64,000 nucleotides of DNA from Brassica napus (lineage: Eukaryota > Streptophyta > Magnoliopsida > Brassicales > Brassicaceae), in the NCBI RefSeq assembly GCF_020379485.1, contig NW_026016783.1:1-64000 (forward strand), written 5' to 3'. The translations under genes were made by a program, and so were the position numbers. The first letter of the stretch is position 1; every line of letters begins with the position of its first letter. Shown here one piece after another: positions 12,701 to 22,710 of the stretch. The notes under the pieces are model-generated. The model was not told where the DNA came from, made no database searches, and saw only the letters and a program-made list of their open reading frames with translations.

Positions 12701-14865
12701 ACATAGATGTGGATAAAAATTTAAAAAATACGACAATATTTTTTTAAGGATAGTTCATCCTATGCTAACATATGATGATGTTTAAAGAGGTTTGGAACCT
12801 TTTTTATCTTTGTTTCCTAAGATAATAGCGATTTTATAATGGTTATTTTTACTGATTTAGAGAGTATTATGAAGTTTTACTAAATTAATTGATAAAAAAT
12901 TAGAATGATCTCATATATAATGGAAGAGAGTTTAACATTCATTAATAGAAATTTAAACTGTCATTAGAAAATTTAACACAACAATAAAAAGTATAAGCTT
13001 CAGTTTATAGAGCATTTAACATAAAACTCAATATTTTCGTAAGGGTAAATACATAGATTTTGAGAAAAATTTAAAAAATATAACAATATTGTTTTAATGC
13101 ATAGTTGTCTGCTTCACTAATATATGATGATGATAAAGGAGGTTTGGAACCTTTGTTGTCTCCGTTTCTCTAGAGAATAGCGATTTTGTAGTGGTTAGTT
13201 CACTGATATAGGGAGTATATGAAGTTGTACTAAATTAATTGATTAAAATTTTTGAACGATACTCATGTACCATGAAGGAGAGTTTAACATACATTAATAC
13301 AAATTTAAAATGTCATTAGAAAATTTAACACCACAATAAAAAGTATAAGCTTCAGTTTATAGAGTGTTTAACGTAAAACTCAATGTTTTTGTAGGGGTTA
13401 ACACATAGATTTTGAGAAAATTTCAAAAAAATATGACAATAGTGTTTTAATGCATAGTTGCATTCTGCACTAACATATGATGATGTACAAAGAGGGTTGA
13501 AGCATTTGTTGTCTCCGTTTTTGAAGAAAATAGTGACTTTGCAGTGGTTATTCCACCAATTTAGGGAGTATTTCGAAGTTTTACTAAATTGTTTGATTAA
13601 AAAATTATAACAATTCCCATATACTATGAAAGAGAGCTAAACATGCATTAATACAAATGTAGAATATAGTTATAAATTTTAAAACAATACTAAAAAGTTT
13701 AGATTTCAGTGTATAAAGCGTTTAATGTAAAACTAAATATTTCCTATGGATTTATACATAAATTTTGAAATAAATCAAAATATAACTATATCGTTTTAAT
13801 GCATAGTTGCATCCTAAACTAACATATTATGATGGTCAAAGAGACTTGAAATCTTTGTTGTGTATGTTTCTTTTAAAAATAGCGATTTTTTAATGGTTAG
13901 TCCACTAATTTAGGGATTATATGAAGTTTTACTTGATTAATTGATACAAAGTTAGAAAGATGTCCATGTACCATGAAAGAGAGTTTCAAATACATTAATA
14001 CAAATGTAGAATGCGGTTAGAAATTTTAAAACAACACTAAAAAGTATAAGCTTCATTATATAGAGCGTTTAACGTAAAACTCAATATATTCATAGCGATA
14101 CATAGATATGGACAAAAATTCAAAAAATATGACAATATTTTTTTCTAATATATAATGATGTTTAAAGAGATTTGAAACTTTTTTGTCTTTGTTTTCCAAG
14201 ATAATAACGATTTTATAATGATTATTTTACTGATTTAGAGAGTATTATGAAGTTTTACTAAATTAATTGATAAAAAATTAGAATGATCCCATATATCATG
14301 GTAGAGAGTTTAACATTCATTAATACATATTTAAAATGTCATTAGAAAATTTAACACAACAATAAAAAGTATAAGCTTCAGTTTATAGAGCGTTTAATAT
14401 AAAACTCAATATTTTCTTAAGGGTAAACACATAGATTTGAGAAAAATTCAAAAAATATAACAATATTGTTTTAATGCATAGTTGTCTGCTGCACTAATAT
14501 ATGATGATGGTAAAAGAAGTTTGGAACCTTTGTTGTCTTCGTTTCTCTAGAGAATAGCGATTTTGTAGTGGTTAGTTCACTGATTTAGGAAGTATATGAA
14601 ATTGTACTAAATTAATTGATTAAAAAATTTGAACGATGCTTATGTACCATGAAAGAGAGTTTAACATACATTAATACAAATTTAAAATGTCATTAGAAAA
14701 TTTAACGCCACAATAAAAAGTATAAGCTTCAGTTTATAGAGCGTTTAATGTAAAACTCAATGTTTTCGTAGGGGTTAACACATCGATTTTTGAGACAATA
14801 GTGTTTTAATGCATAGTTGCATTCTGCACTAACATATGATGATGTTCAAAGAGGTTTGGAGCCTT

Positions 14866-15100
14866 CTAAATTTGTATTAATTTACACTAAACTCTCTTTC
14901 ATGGTACATGGACATTGTTCAATTTTTTTAGTCAATTAATTTAGTAAAACTTCACATACTCCCTAAATCAGTGGACGAATCACTATAAAATCGCTATTCT
15001 CTACAGAAACGGAGACAACAAAAGTTCCAAACCTTTTTGACCATCATCATATATTTAATGCATGAATCAACTATGCATTAAAAATATATTGTTATATTTT
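14866..15100 (-). repeat. inverted terminal satellite unit
   Basis: The last direct unit stops at about 14865 inside AGAGGTTTGGAGCCTT. From there the sequence is the reverse complement of the satellite. CTCTCTTTCATGGTACATG, AATTTAGTAAAACTTCA, AAAATCGCTATTCTCTA and TTGACCATCATCATATATT follow in reversed unit order, and the segment ends in an inverted ATGCATTAAAA...TTGTTATATTTTT stretch near 15100. Confidence 0.85.
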
Positions 15101-15161
15101 TTGCACGCCGAGACATACAAAAATCATATAATGTCATTTTTCTTCTTCTTTTAAATGATTG

Positions 15162-15331
15162 AAGCTTCGAATGGTGACTGCAGTTTGAGCGGTGCGGGAC
15201 AAGCAATTCAACTGCTCAAACTGCGGTGCGGTTTTAACAGTTATAAAAATGTATAGATATATAGTGTATGTAGAGATTTTGTTACTGTTAATTGAAGGGC
15301 GGGACAGGACGATGGTCACCATTCGAAGCCT
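15162..15331. mobile_element. short inverted-repeat element (MITE-like)
   Basis: The segment starts with GCTTCGAATGGTGAC and ends with its reverse complement GTCACCATTCGAAGC, about 170 bp in all. A second inverted pair (GCAGTTTGAGC and GCTCAAACTGC) lies inside at about 15178-15225. Short reading frames overlap it on both strands, as expected for a near-palindrome, and are not genes. No clean target-site duplication was found, so the superfamily is open. Confidence 0.55.
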
Positions 15332-15495
15332 GAATCTTATGTATGGTTACCAAAAAAATCATTATATAACGAAGGTGGAGCAAGATAGCGTTGAATGTGA
15401 CGTGTCTCTTCATGTTCATGTAGCTTTATTTCCAGAAAAAACAAACAAATAACTAAAGCCATATGACCCAGTGACCTAATATTAAGAATCACTTT

Positions 15496-15521
15496 AGTTT
15501 CAAAAAAAAATATATATATAT
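15496..15521 (+). mobile_element. micro-retroposition scar, 17-bp duplication
   Basis: The 17-bp direct repeat ATATTAAGAATCACTTT lies at 15479-15495 and 15522-15538. Between the copies is only AGTTTC, nine A and a TA run. Long target duplication plus poly(A) is the signature of LINE-driven retroposition, here with almost no body. Confidence 0.7.
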
Positions 15522-15538
15522 ATATTAAGAATCACTTT

Positions 15539-16106
15539 GATTACGCTTTATGTGGTCACTAATCGCGACGGAGACGGATCAACTAACCAGCAAATTTCTC
15601 TTTGTATCTCTTTTTGTTAATTTTTATTTGAAATAAAATTTGGCATTTTATCGTTGGAATATTCTTCTTGTTGTCGTATTCAATGATAATGTATATTGAT
15701 GTATATACATTACACATGCGTCAACCCTAAGATCAAAACACACTGTTCAAGATTAAAGAATTCTATCAAAGACTCCTTCAGCCAATTCGACTGTGCCGGC
15801 GGCTTGCATGATATTTGACTAAAACATTTCATAATCTCTCATTACACGCTATCAATTATATTTAACAGGAACAGGAACAGGAACGTCTGTCATTTTCAAA
15901 AGTCTATGCAATTAAAAAAATAGAGAAAAATCGATATTCAATGTCAATGAAAACGAGACAACAGTGTGATATTCGAATAAAATTTAGTTAAAGTTTACAC
16001 AAGGAGTTCGAATTTATTCCAAAAGCAAAGTGAAGATGGATTGAAATTACGATAGACAAAAGAAAGATAAAAAGAGGAGTGGGTAATCTTATACATATTA
16101 GAAGAA
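15539..16106. other. AT-rich intergenic stretch, nothing recognised
   Basis: No coding, RNA or repeat feature could be supported. The last ~100 bp may hold the 3' untranslated region of the minus-strand exon that ends at 16107. A short GGAACA run (AACAGGAACAGGAACAGGAACG) lies near 15865. Confidence 0.4.
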
Positions 16107-16483
16107 TCAGACATGGAAGCAAGAGAACAAGAGGATGAGACAAGACTTGAGCGAGTTGCCAAATGAGTCACTTGTCTTCTTAAACTTGATCATCTTCTTG
16201 TTCTTGAACCACTTCCTCTGTTTCTTGGGAGACAAGTCTGCTTCCTCCTCGTAGCTTTTGAACGTGTAGCTTCTGAGATATTTCTGTCTGTTGGATTTGT
16301 AAACCTCTGGGCTTATGAATCTAACGTAATCTCCTGGTGACTGAAAAGGTTCGTCCTTGGCACTAATCTTCTCGGATCTCATGTTTTGAACATCTTTCAT
16401 CATCATTTTTGTTAGGTAATGTATTCTTCTTTGTCGACTATCCTTGAAGAAGTTTTGTACCTTTTTATATATATCGTGGCCTG
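16107..16483 (-). CDS. terminal exon of an unrecognised, probably broken plant gene
   Basis: From a good acceptor (pyrimidine tract then CAG at 16484-16486) the minus strand stays open for about 125 codons to a stop at 16107. The product begins near GHDIYKKVQNFFKDS and carries basic stretches (SPKKQRKWFKNKKM), YVRFISPEVY and RQKYLRSYTFKS, and ends in a hydrophobic tail. It reads like a soluble, lysine-rich plant protein of unknown function, and I do not recognise the family. No convincing first exon was found upstream, where a MITE occupies 16506-16911. The reading frame runs on into intron and MITE sequence by chance. It could be an intact two-exon gene with a distant short exon 1, or a 5'-truncated relic. 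Confidence 0.45.
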
Positions 16484-16505
16484 CTGAAAAAGAAAAAGAA
16501 TATAA

Positions 16506-16911
16506 GGGGGTGTTAGTGGGACTTAGATTTCTATAGAGTTTGTTGATTTTAAAAGTTGAGAGATTTGTTAAATTTGGAAAGAGATGTAGAGAATTTTGTA
16601 TATTGTGAAAATCTATGAAAATAAAGTAATGTAATGATTCTAAGAATTCAAGGTAAACATGTAGTATTCTCAAAATCTTAATTTGTGAGTTAAAAGGATA
16701 AGAATTCAACTTCCAATAACACTTACTTTAATAGATTTGTAGAATCATTAAAATCTAAACTTTTTGAATAACAAATGATTTTGTATAGAGTTATAGAATC
16801 ATCAAACCAATAACAATAGATTTCAATGAGAAGATGAGAATCTATAAACCAATAACACTAGACTTAGAAATTTTAAGACTCATTATAAATCTCATCCCCA
16901 CTAACACCCCC
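16506..16911. mobile_element. Harbinger/Tourist-type MITE
   Basis: The terminal inverted repeats are GGGGGTGTTAGTGGG on the left and CCCACTAACACCCCC on the right. The 406-bp AT-rich core has no coding capacity. TAA is duplicated on both sides (16503-16505 and 16912-16914), the 3-bp TWA signature of PIF/Harbinger elements. Its left end lies only about 20 bp from the splice acceptor of the minus-strand exon at 16107-16483, so it sits in the presumed intron. Confidence 0.85.
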
Positions 16912-16914
16912 TAA

Positions 16915-17400
16915 ACTGTCCTTTTGGAGATTTAATTAGTCACTGATTAATACGACTTTGTAGTTGGTACAGCGCGCAGGATAATTGTTTTAATTCCTTT
17001 TTTATTCACTTTTTTATTTCGAAATATTTTACACGTGTAGCTGTAAATGTGGTTTGAATCAGTTAGAGGGATATACGTCACTGGAATACTATAACGTAAA
17101 AATAGTCGGTGGACACAGAGATGTGGCCGAGGCACAATTAATTATTAATAGAGTACAAATTACAATAACTATTCGCATCTCGGTAATCTTCAATTATTTC
17201 GTTAAATTAACCTATTAGCCATTCGATTGTTCCTAGCCATGAAGGACCCTGAATCTGATCCCTGACAGAGAGAGACTAAGGAGTCTGTGGATAGAAGCGA
17301 AGAGAGGCAAATAGACTAGAGGTACTAATTGAGTTTGGTTACAAGAGGAAAGAATAGTCTCTGTGGTTTTTGGGCTTGTTGTTTGCAGCCCAAGGGAACG
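16915..17400. other. intergenic, nothing recognised
   Basis: No supported gene. Short reading frames do not resemble proteins. The right edge is the pre-insertion flank of the LINE copy at 17416-18434. Confidence 0.4.
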
Positions 17401-17415
17401 AAGTTTGTGATGATA

Positions 17416-18434
17416 TGTTCTTGTTCTTGTGTGTCTTGAAGCTGCTGTGGTAACTGAATGAGAAGTGGACAGTCTCTCCCGTTCCAGACCCAGAAGTCTT
17501 GCTCTTATTTGAAGCTGGATTTCCTTTATAACAACTTGAGAAGGCTTGCTTAATGAATTATGAAATCAGGAATTTCGCTCCTTCCATAGAAAATAGATCA
17601 CTGCTTGAAATATTAGGAGAACAAGAGGCTTCAGTTCTCTGCAAAGTGCCGAGGACCTCAGCCAAGCCTCCACATCTTCAAAGGAAAGCGGTGGGTTCAT
17701 TTTCATCACCACACAACATACAACCTGGTGAAACCTGAATACCCCATGAGCTTAGACGATCTCTGAACGCAAGCCAAGCAATGAATGCATGCTTAGGGAT
17801 TTTTTGTTTGAACCAGACCAGAGAAAACCAAGTCACCGGGCTTTCAATAGGATTTAGGAAATGCCAAACCTTGGAGGCAGAAAACCTATCTGGTGAATCA
17901 TGAGGGGAGTTCTTCCAAAAATAGAAGTCAGGCTCTGAAGAATCCAGAGAAGGGAGCGGAGAAGGCATGCACGACCGTAGCAGAGCTAGAGTCGGATGTC
18001 TGCTGCGAGAAGCAATCCACCGTCCTTCATTTAACGCCTCAAAGACATAGGCAGAAAAGGAGATTCCTGAGGGTCCCGTTAGATGCAAAAGAGAACCCAT
18101 CCCAGTCTAATCATCCAACCAGAAGAGTGCATTCCGGCCAGACATAACGGTGCAGGTTATAAATTGTCTTGCTGTGTCCCTATGATCCATTAAACTCCTC
18201 CAAATCCAACTTCCAAGATTAGTGAAATCATCAACCCAAAACAAACGCTCCTCCAAATTTCAGCTTCATTAGCCAGGTTCATCTTCATCTAGCCTGCTTC
18301 ACTTGGGTTGTTTTGCTCTTTCAATTTCTTGTATCTTTCTTTCATCTTCTTCTTTTTTCCTTTATTTTGTGTTGTAAAGGTACTCTGAAAAGAAAAATCG
18401 TGAATAAATAAGTACTTATAAAAAAATAAAAAAA
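17416..18434 (+). mobile_element. 5'-inverted, truncated LINE insertion
   Basis: The insertion is flanked by the 15-bp direct repeat AAGTTTGTGATGATA (17401-17415 and 18435-18449) and ends in a poly(A)-rich tail at about 18418-18434, so it was inserted in plus orientation. Most of its body, however, encodes LINE ORF2 on the minus strand. From 18260 down to 17678 it reads SLMDHRDTARQF, SGRNALFWLDD and a zinc-binding reverse-transcriptase domain (FSASKVWHF, VWFKQKIPKHAFIAWLA, CMLCGDENEP) with a stop and frame breaks. A plus-strand 3' tail joined to an inverted 5' segment is what twin priming produces. The junction lies near 18265. Confidence 0.75.
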
Positions 18435-18449
18435 AAGTTTGTGATGATA

Positions 18450-19090
18450 GGTCTATAATGCATGAAATCTTCGGTCACAGACTTTTGGATACTTACGAAT
18501 GCTACGATTTGCATATGAAAATCCGTGAATTTCGAAGGCCAACTTCTTGAAAGTTGAGAAAGAGTGAATCATTTTGTTCAAAAAAAAAGGAAAGAGTTTC
18601 TCCTCTTCTAGTGTTGAGAAACAAGATTTGAATAAACATGAGGAAAAAGAGAAGATTGTGAGTAGACAAACAACATCCCTTAAATTTTTGTATAGACTGC
18701 TTTCTTCTTTTGTAGTATTTGCTCTTTCTTCATGTTTTCAAAAATTTCTTCTTTGTTTTTCGGAGAATTAAGTTGGACACTTCCAACGGTCTTGCGTGTT
18801 ATACACAAATGTCTTCTTAGTGCGATTAGTTGCAAGTTATGCTTTGATGGCGAAAACTTTAGCCATGCGCACGCCAGCAGCATTTGACCACAAGTTCGTC
18901 TTGGATTTCTTAAGGTTGTTATTAGAAAGTCTTACATTGAGTGGTATAATGGTTCTTGTTGGGCAATTTATAAGTGATGTGTGACAATCACTCATTCTTG
19001 ATTTAACTTTTGGTGTGTGAGTCAAACCTATTAATAATATGATATGAGAGTCTGTGAGTTGGTTCACTAGATAATAACATGTATAAAATT
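18450..19090. other. intergenic, possible LTR-like remnant
   Basis: No gene supported. Around 18955-19070 the text GGGCAATTTATAAGTGATG, ACTCATTCTTGAT, TTTTGGTGTGTGAGTC and CTATTAATAATATGATAT resembles a motif series common in LTRs of plant copia elements. A similar series recurs near 19505-19600 (GCAATATATAAATGATGCG, TTCATTCTGAATTAGC, GACCCACTAATACTATATT). These may be solo-LTR relics, from memory of such sequences only. Confidence 0.35.
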
Positions 19091-19116
19091 ATTTTAGCAA
19101 AAAACAAAACAAAAAA
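19091..19116 (+). mobile_element. micro-retroposition scar, 14-15-bp duplication
   Basis: AACATGTATAAAATT is present at 19076-19090 and again ending at 19130. Between the copies lies only ATTTTAGC followed by an A-rich tail. Same structure as the other scars in this window. Confidence 0.65.
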
Positions 19117-19194
19117 ACATGTATAAAATTCATATTGTTATGGTATTTCTGAAATATTTGGTTTGAGAGATTTCCATTAGACCGTTTCATACTT

Positions 19195-19703
19195 ACATCT
19201 TAAAAGTTGTAACTGGTGAATATAAAATGAAATTAGTAGAATGAAAAGAAATGAAATACAAAAAATTGAATACATTTCTTTCTATTTATTTATGATCTAA
19301 ATTATAATATAATGATTTTCGTGAATTTTTTTAATTTTTCATTGATGGAATAAACATTCCGTTTCATTCATTATAAATGGTAAAAAAAATATTAAATAAA
19401 TGAAATAAAAAAATTCTATATTATTTTATTATAAAAATTGACAATCAAGTTGCAATTTTATTAATTAGAATATATCACATTCCACAACTCGTGTGGAATG
19501 ATGATACTTAGAGCAATATATAAATGATGCGATAATCCTTCATTCTGAATTAGCATTTGGATGTGGACTAGACCCACTAATACTATATTCAGTTATGATC
19601 AGTCTCCATATCTCTTTACGTGCAAATTTTTAGGAGCTCCTTGGCATGCCAAGCGACTCTCCGCTAGAGATTAAAACTCTCTCTCCAAGCGAGTACAACT
19701 CTC

Positions 19704-19740
<37 letters not shown>

Positions 19741-20135
19741 ATAGCTAGGTGCAAACCAAAGTGTGTTTTGTGAAAAAGAAAAGATCCTTCTAAGTTTGGA
19801 TTGCATTTTTTATGAATGGAATCATGTGGAATTAGTCATTCATGAGCATTCCAGAAAAAAGTTACCAGTTAAATGGAAAAAATTAAAAATTTGATTCCAT
19901 TAATTCATGTGGGATAACTGAAAAAAATTGTGAATCACGTTAAAAACCATTCATAATAAAAAAGATAGAAGAATGAAAGGAATGCATGGAATTGATTAAC
20001 TTAAATATAATTAAAAAATAAATACATATATCATTCCATTAATTCCTCAAATTATCTCTATTCCATTCCATTTTATTCCATTAATTCCAATTCCATTTAT
20101 TCCATTCATTCCTAAAATGAGTTACCAGTTATAGC
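19195..20135. repeat. AT-rich inverted-repeat element region with (CT)n tract
   Basis: The left side reads GTTGTAACTGGTGAATATAAAATGAA near 19207, and the right side reads its imperfect inverse, ATTCCTAAAATGAGTTACCAGTTATAGCC, near 20110. Many ATTCCATT/AATGGAAT runs lie between them. A further AGTTACCAGTTAAATGG copy lies near 19861, so two related elements may be nested or adjacent. A pure CT microsatellite occupies about 19703-19739. No coding sequence. Non-autonomous DNA element is the likeliest reading, with borders uncertain. Confidence 0.4.
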
Positions 20136-20220
20136 CTTAATCTCTATAAAAACTTTTAGACGTTTATACTTGTAATTGGTATCCGAATTAGAAGATAATC
20201 AACCAACAAAAATATTACGA

Positions 20221-21275
20221 TCAACAACGACCAGATTTAGTAAAGTCTGGACGATGCATCTTCTGTAGCTTGGTAAAGCGGTCGATATCGAAATCAAGCA
20301 TTTTAATCAACCGTTTCTGCTTGGTCTGCAACCGGCTTTTGTAAAACCCTTGGAAGGTAGGTTCCTTTGCGGTTCGGATGAAGAAGGCGTAACCAGCCAT
20401 GAAATACGTGGAACTTACGTAGTAGCATATGGGCTCCATCACGTCCCAAGACAGTTCCCAAAACGTCAACCTAAAAAATCCAATCGTTTGGGCCACAGCA
20501 AAGCCTAGTCCGGCCATTAACTCTCGCCGTACCATATCATCGGCTCTTTTGTCGATATCTGATTTTATAATCTCAAGTTGCTCGAACTCTTGTATTGTCG
20601 CAGCGTCGCGAGTGGGTTCGTTTGTCGGAATTAGGCCAGCCACGGCGCTTGTTAGCTATACAAAATTAAGAAAAAAAATATATATATTAGATTTTTAATT
20701 TTTAATCAGCAATTTAAATGTGCATGCATGCATGCTTAGAAACTTACTTCTTCGGGTTTAAGGCAGACGAAATTTCCCAAAACGATGACGTTTCCAGCTT
20801 GGTCGAGCATATTGGCGACCCGGTTACCTTGTTCAGGATCCGAACTGTTTTCTCCGCATACTCGGACAAACTCCGACAACGGAACCCAGTTTTTCCCAAT
20901 CTCTCTCAGTTTCGATTTCACCATCTCCATTTCCGCTGCTCTCATAAGCTTCTTCACGTCATCCACCGTAACCGCCGGGAAATTTTCCGGAGACGTCTTC
21001 TCCGGCGTCGGCGGCGGTAACATCTCATCAAGGCGAAGCCGATTGTTCGATAAAGTCAGCTCCCTGAGTTTCTCCATCAGATTGCCCCCTCTTGGAACAA
21101 AATCCGGCGAGGAAAAGGCCCTCTTGTGGAGAAATCTCCGGCGGATTCCAGAATCTCCGGCGTCAGGAGTAATGCCCGGTTTGGTCGGAGGACGCATTCG
21201 GGTAAGACCCGAGATCCGGGAATATGTTTTGGAAATGTTGAAGAGATTTCGAACTAGTGTTTTCTTCGACGACAT
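20221..21275 (-). CDS. MCU: mitochondrial calcium uniporter protein (MCU family)
   Basis: Pore-forming subunit of the inner-membrane calcium uniporter. Two exons, complement(20748..21275) and complement(20221..20655), are joined by a 92-bp intron with GTAAGT donor and TATAG acceptor in phase 0, giving 320 residues, a usual length for plant MCUs. The N-terminus is Arg/Ser-rich and lacks acidic residues, as in mitochondrial presequences. Residues ~67-175 are the matrix domain. The sequence WDVMEP at about 246-251, between two hydrophobic segments (~224-244 and ~252-271), is the plant version of the selectivity-filter DIME motif with both acidic residues. A basic C-terminal helix follows. All exons are intact. 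From gene order this is the AT5G66650 counterpart. The presequence and motif make the assignment strong, while paralogue identity rests on synteny. Confidence 0.95.
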
Positions 21276-21373
21276 CGTCGATCTCTAAAGCTACCTACGG
21301 TTTTAGAAAGAGACAGAACAGAGAAAACAGGCTTTGTATTTTGGTCTGAGATTGAAACTGAAGATTTGAGCTT

Positions 21374-21382
21374 CCTTTTATA
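21374..21382 (-). promoter_or_regulatory. TATA box candidate of the MCU gene
   Basis: The minus strand reads TATAAAAGG about 100 bp upstream of the MCU start codon. This leaves room for a leader of about 70 nt, so position and sequence fit a plant core promoter. Confidence 0.55.
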
Positions 21383-21399
21383 GGTATCATCGTTGGTTC

Positions 21400-22700
21400 A
21401 GAACAATGACGCAAACAAACTGGAAGCAACAGTATCTTTATCGCACCATTTATATTTTAACACGACAATTACACATAGGCGTTGCTTATCTATTTCTCGC
21501 CTTATTAAACTATTTTAAACGTTAGTTATGATACAGCTAACTATATATCCTATTTTAATTAACGTGCCTAATAAACGCATCTATAGCTGACAAAGCAAAA
21601 CGAATAGATAGAAGATAGGACCATCTAATATTTATTGCCTATTAGTGCAATAATGCATTTGGTTTATTCCTCAGTGTGAATACACTCGATAGACATCTCT
21701 GATATTTTTAAAATATAAATCATTGACGAATGAAGAATTCCGTTCGTATTTTTAAATCTTGCATTCATAGTAATAATACTAGTATATGATTAAAATGCAC
21801 ATCAACTCGAAATTATTTAGATGAAACAGGAAAAAAAAAATACCTCGTTTTTGGCGAGTTTGGATAATTAAATTGAACAATATTCTTTCATGAGAACAAT
21901 ATGAGCAAAACAAATTGAGGATTTAATCGTTTTGTCATGTGAATTACATTAGAGCATCCACGTTTGTAATATTCTAGTAGATATCTTATGATTAAACAAA
22001 GTAAAAAATAGTACAAAATCAGGTTAAAATTTTTTCCGAAATTTTTTAAGAAAGTATCTTTCTGACACATGCATGTGTTTATTCTAAATGTTTTCATTTT
22101 TACATTAAATTTTAATAATATAACTAAAATTAAATTAAATATTAATATTTATAAAATGAGATCATTGAAAATTTTGCAAATGAAAGATTATGTCAGGAGT
22201 GAAAATGTTTTTATATCGGTTTAGCTAATGCTAATCGTCAGACGTCATAAGTGAGTCGCCACGCATTGCCGGAGGAAAAAAAAAAAAAATCTTGCTGACA
22301 CGCGAAGTCTTTTAAGAACTACTAAAATATTCATCTAAAGCATCAATTTAAAATCCTTAATTATAATTAATACTCTAAAACGAAATTTTGATTAGAAAAA
22401 TGTGTATTATCCTTTTAGAATGCGGTGTTCCATAACACGTAGATTTAGATAAGTGCAAGCATCACTTCTGTATAATTGTAGGTTGATTTAAAAAAATTCG
22501 GTGAGTTATTTTTCAAACATTAAGCCAAGGAGGAATATTCCAGTAGTGGATTACGAAGACACGAGAGAACATATTCCTAACGTAATAATGTATTGTTCGA
22601 GAATATGCAGTCATCATCTTCACAAAAAAACAATTATTAGTGGAAGGCAATGATATGTATGTTAAGAGCAACATTGTCAAATGTAATCTGTACTTAATTT
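21400..22700. other. AT-rich intergenic DNA between MCU and a retroposon
   Basis: No gene supported. Reading frames at 21888-22097 and 22513-22761 are low-complexity AT-rich chance frames. AGAGCATCCACG at 21953 resembles the edge of MITEs common in Brassica, but I could not find its partner. AT5G66660-66675 homologues, expected between MCU and DGL1 by synteny, were not seen. Confidence 0.4.
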
Positions 22701-22710
22701 CCTTTTTACC

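Larger units (their letters stand above)
2170..15100 (+). repeat. ~350-bp satellite array with higher-order repeat structure
   Basis: About 36 direct copies of an AT-rich unit of roughly 350 bp run across the region. A convenient anchor is the motif TATGATGATGGTCAAAGAGG and its variants, found near 2399, 2748, 3090, 3912, 4257, 4607, 4955, 5300, 5655, 6006, 6356, 6708, 7055 and so on to 14841. Other unit landmarks are GAAGTTTTACTAAATTAATT, CATGTACCATGAAAGAGAG and AGCGTTTAACGTAAAACTC. Units fall into variant classes that recur in order (see findings). No protein is encoded: only short chance reading frames occur. Brassica is known to carry ~350-bp subtelomeric tandem repeats, but I matched only unit length, not sequence. 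Internal breaks lie at 3439-3757 and about 11466. Confidence 0.95.

Noticed and set aside
2170..14865. CRISPR-like array
   Set aside because: Units are ~350 bp without short repeats and unique spacers, and the DNA is plant nuclear. This is a satellite.
15192..15452. 86-codon plus-strand reading frame
   Set aside because: It begins inside a MITE-like inverted repeat, has no protein-like composition and shows no splice or promoter context.
18562..18600. Scar near GAAAGAGT repeats with TTGTTC plus an A run
   Set aside because: The direct repeat is only 8 bp of purine-rich, low-complexity sequence, so chance cannot be excluded.
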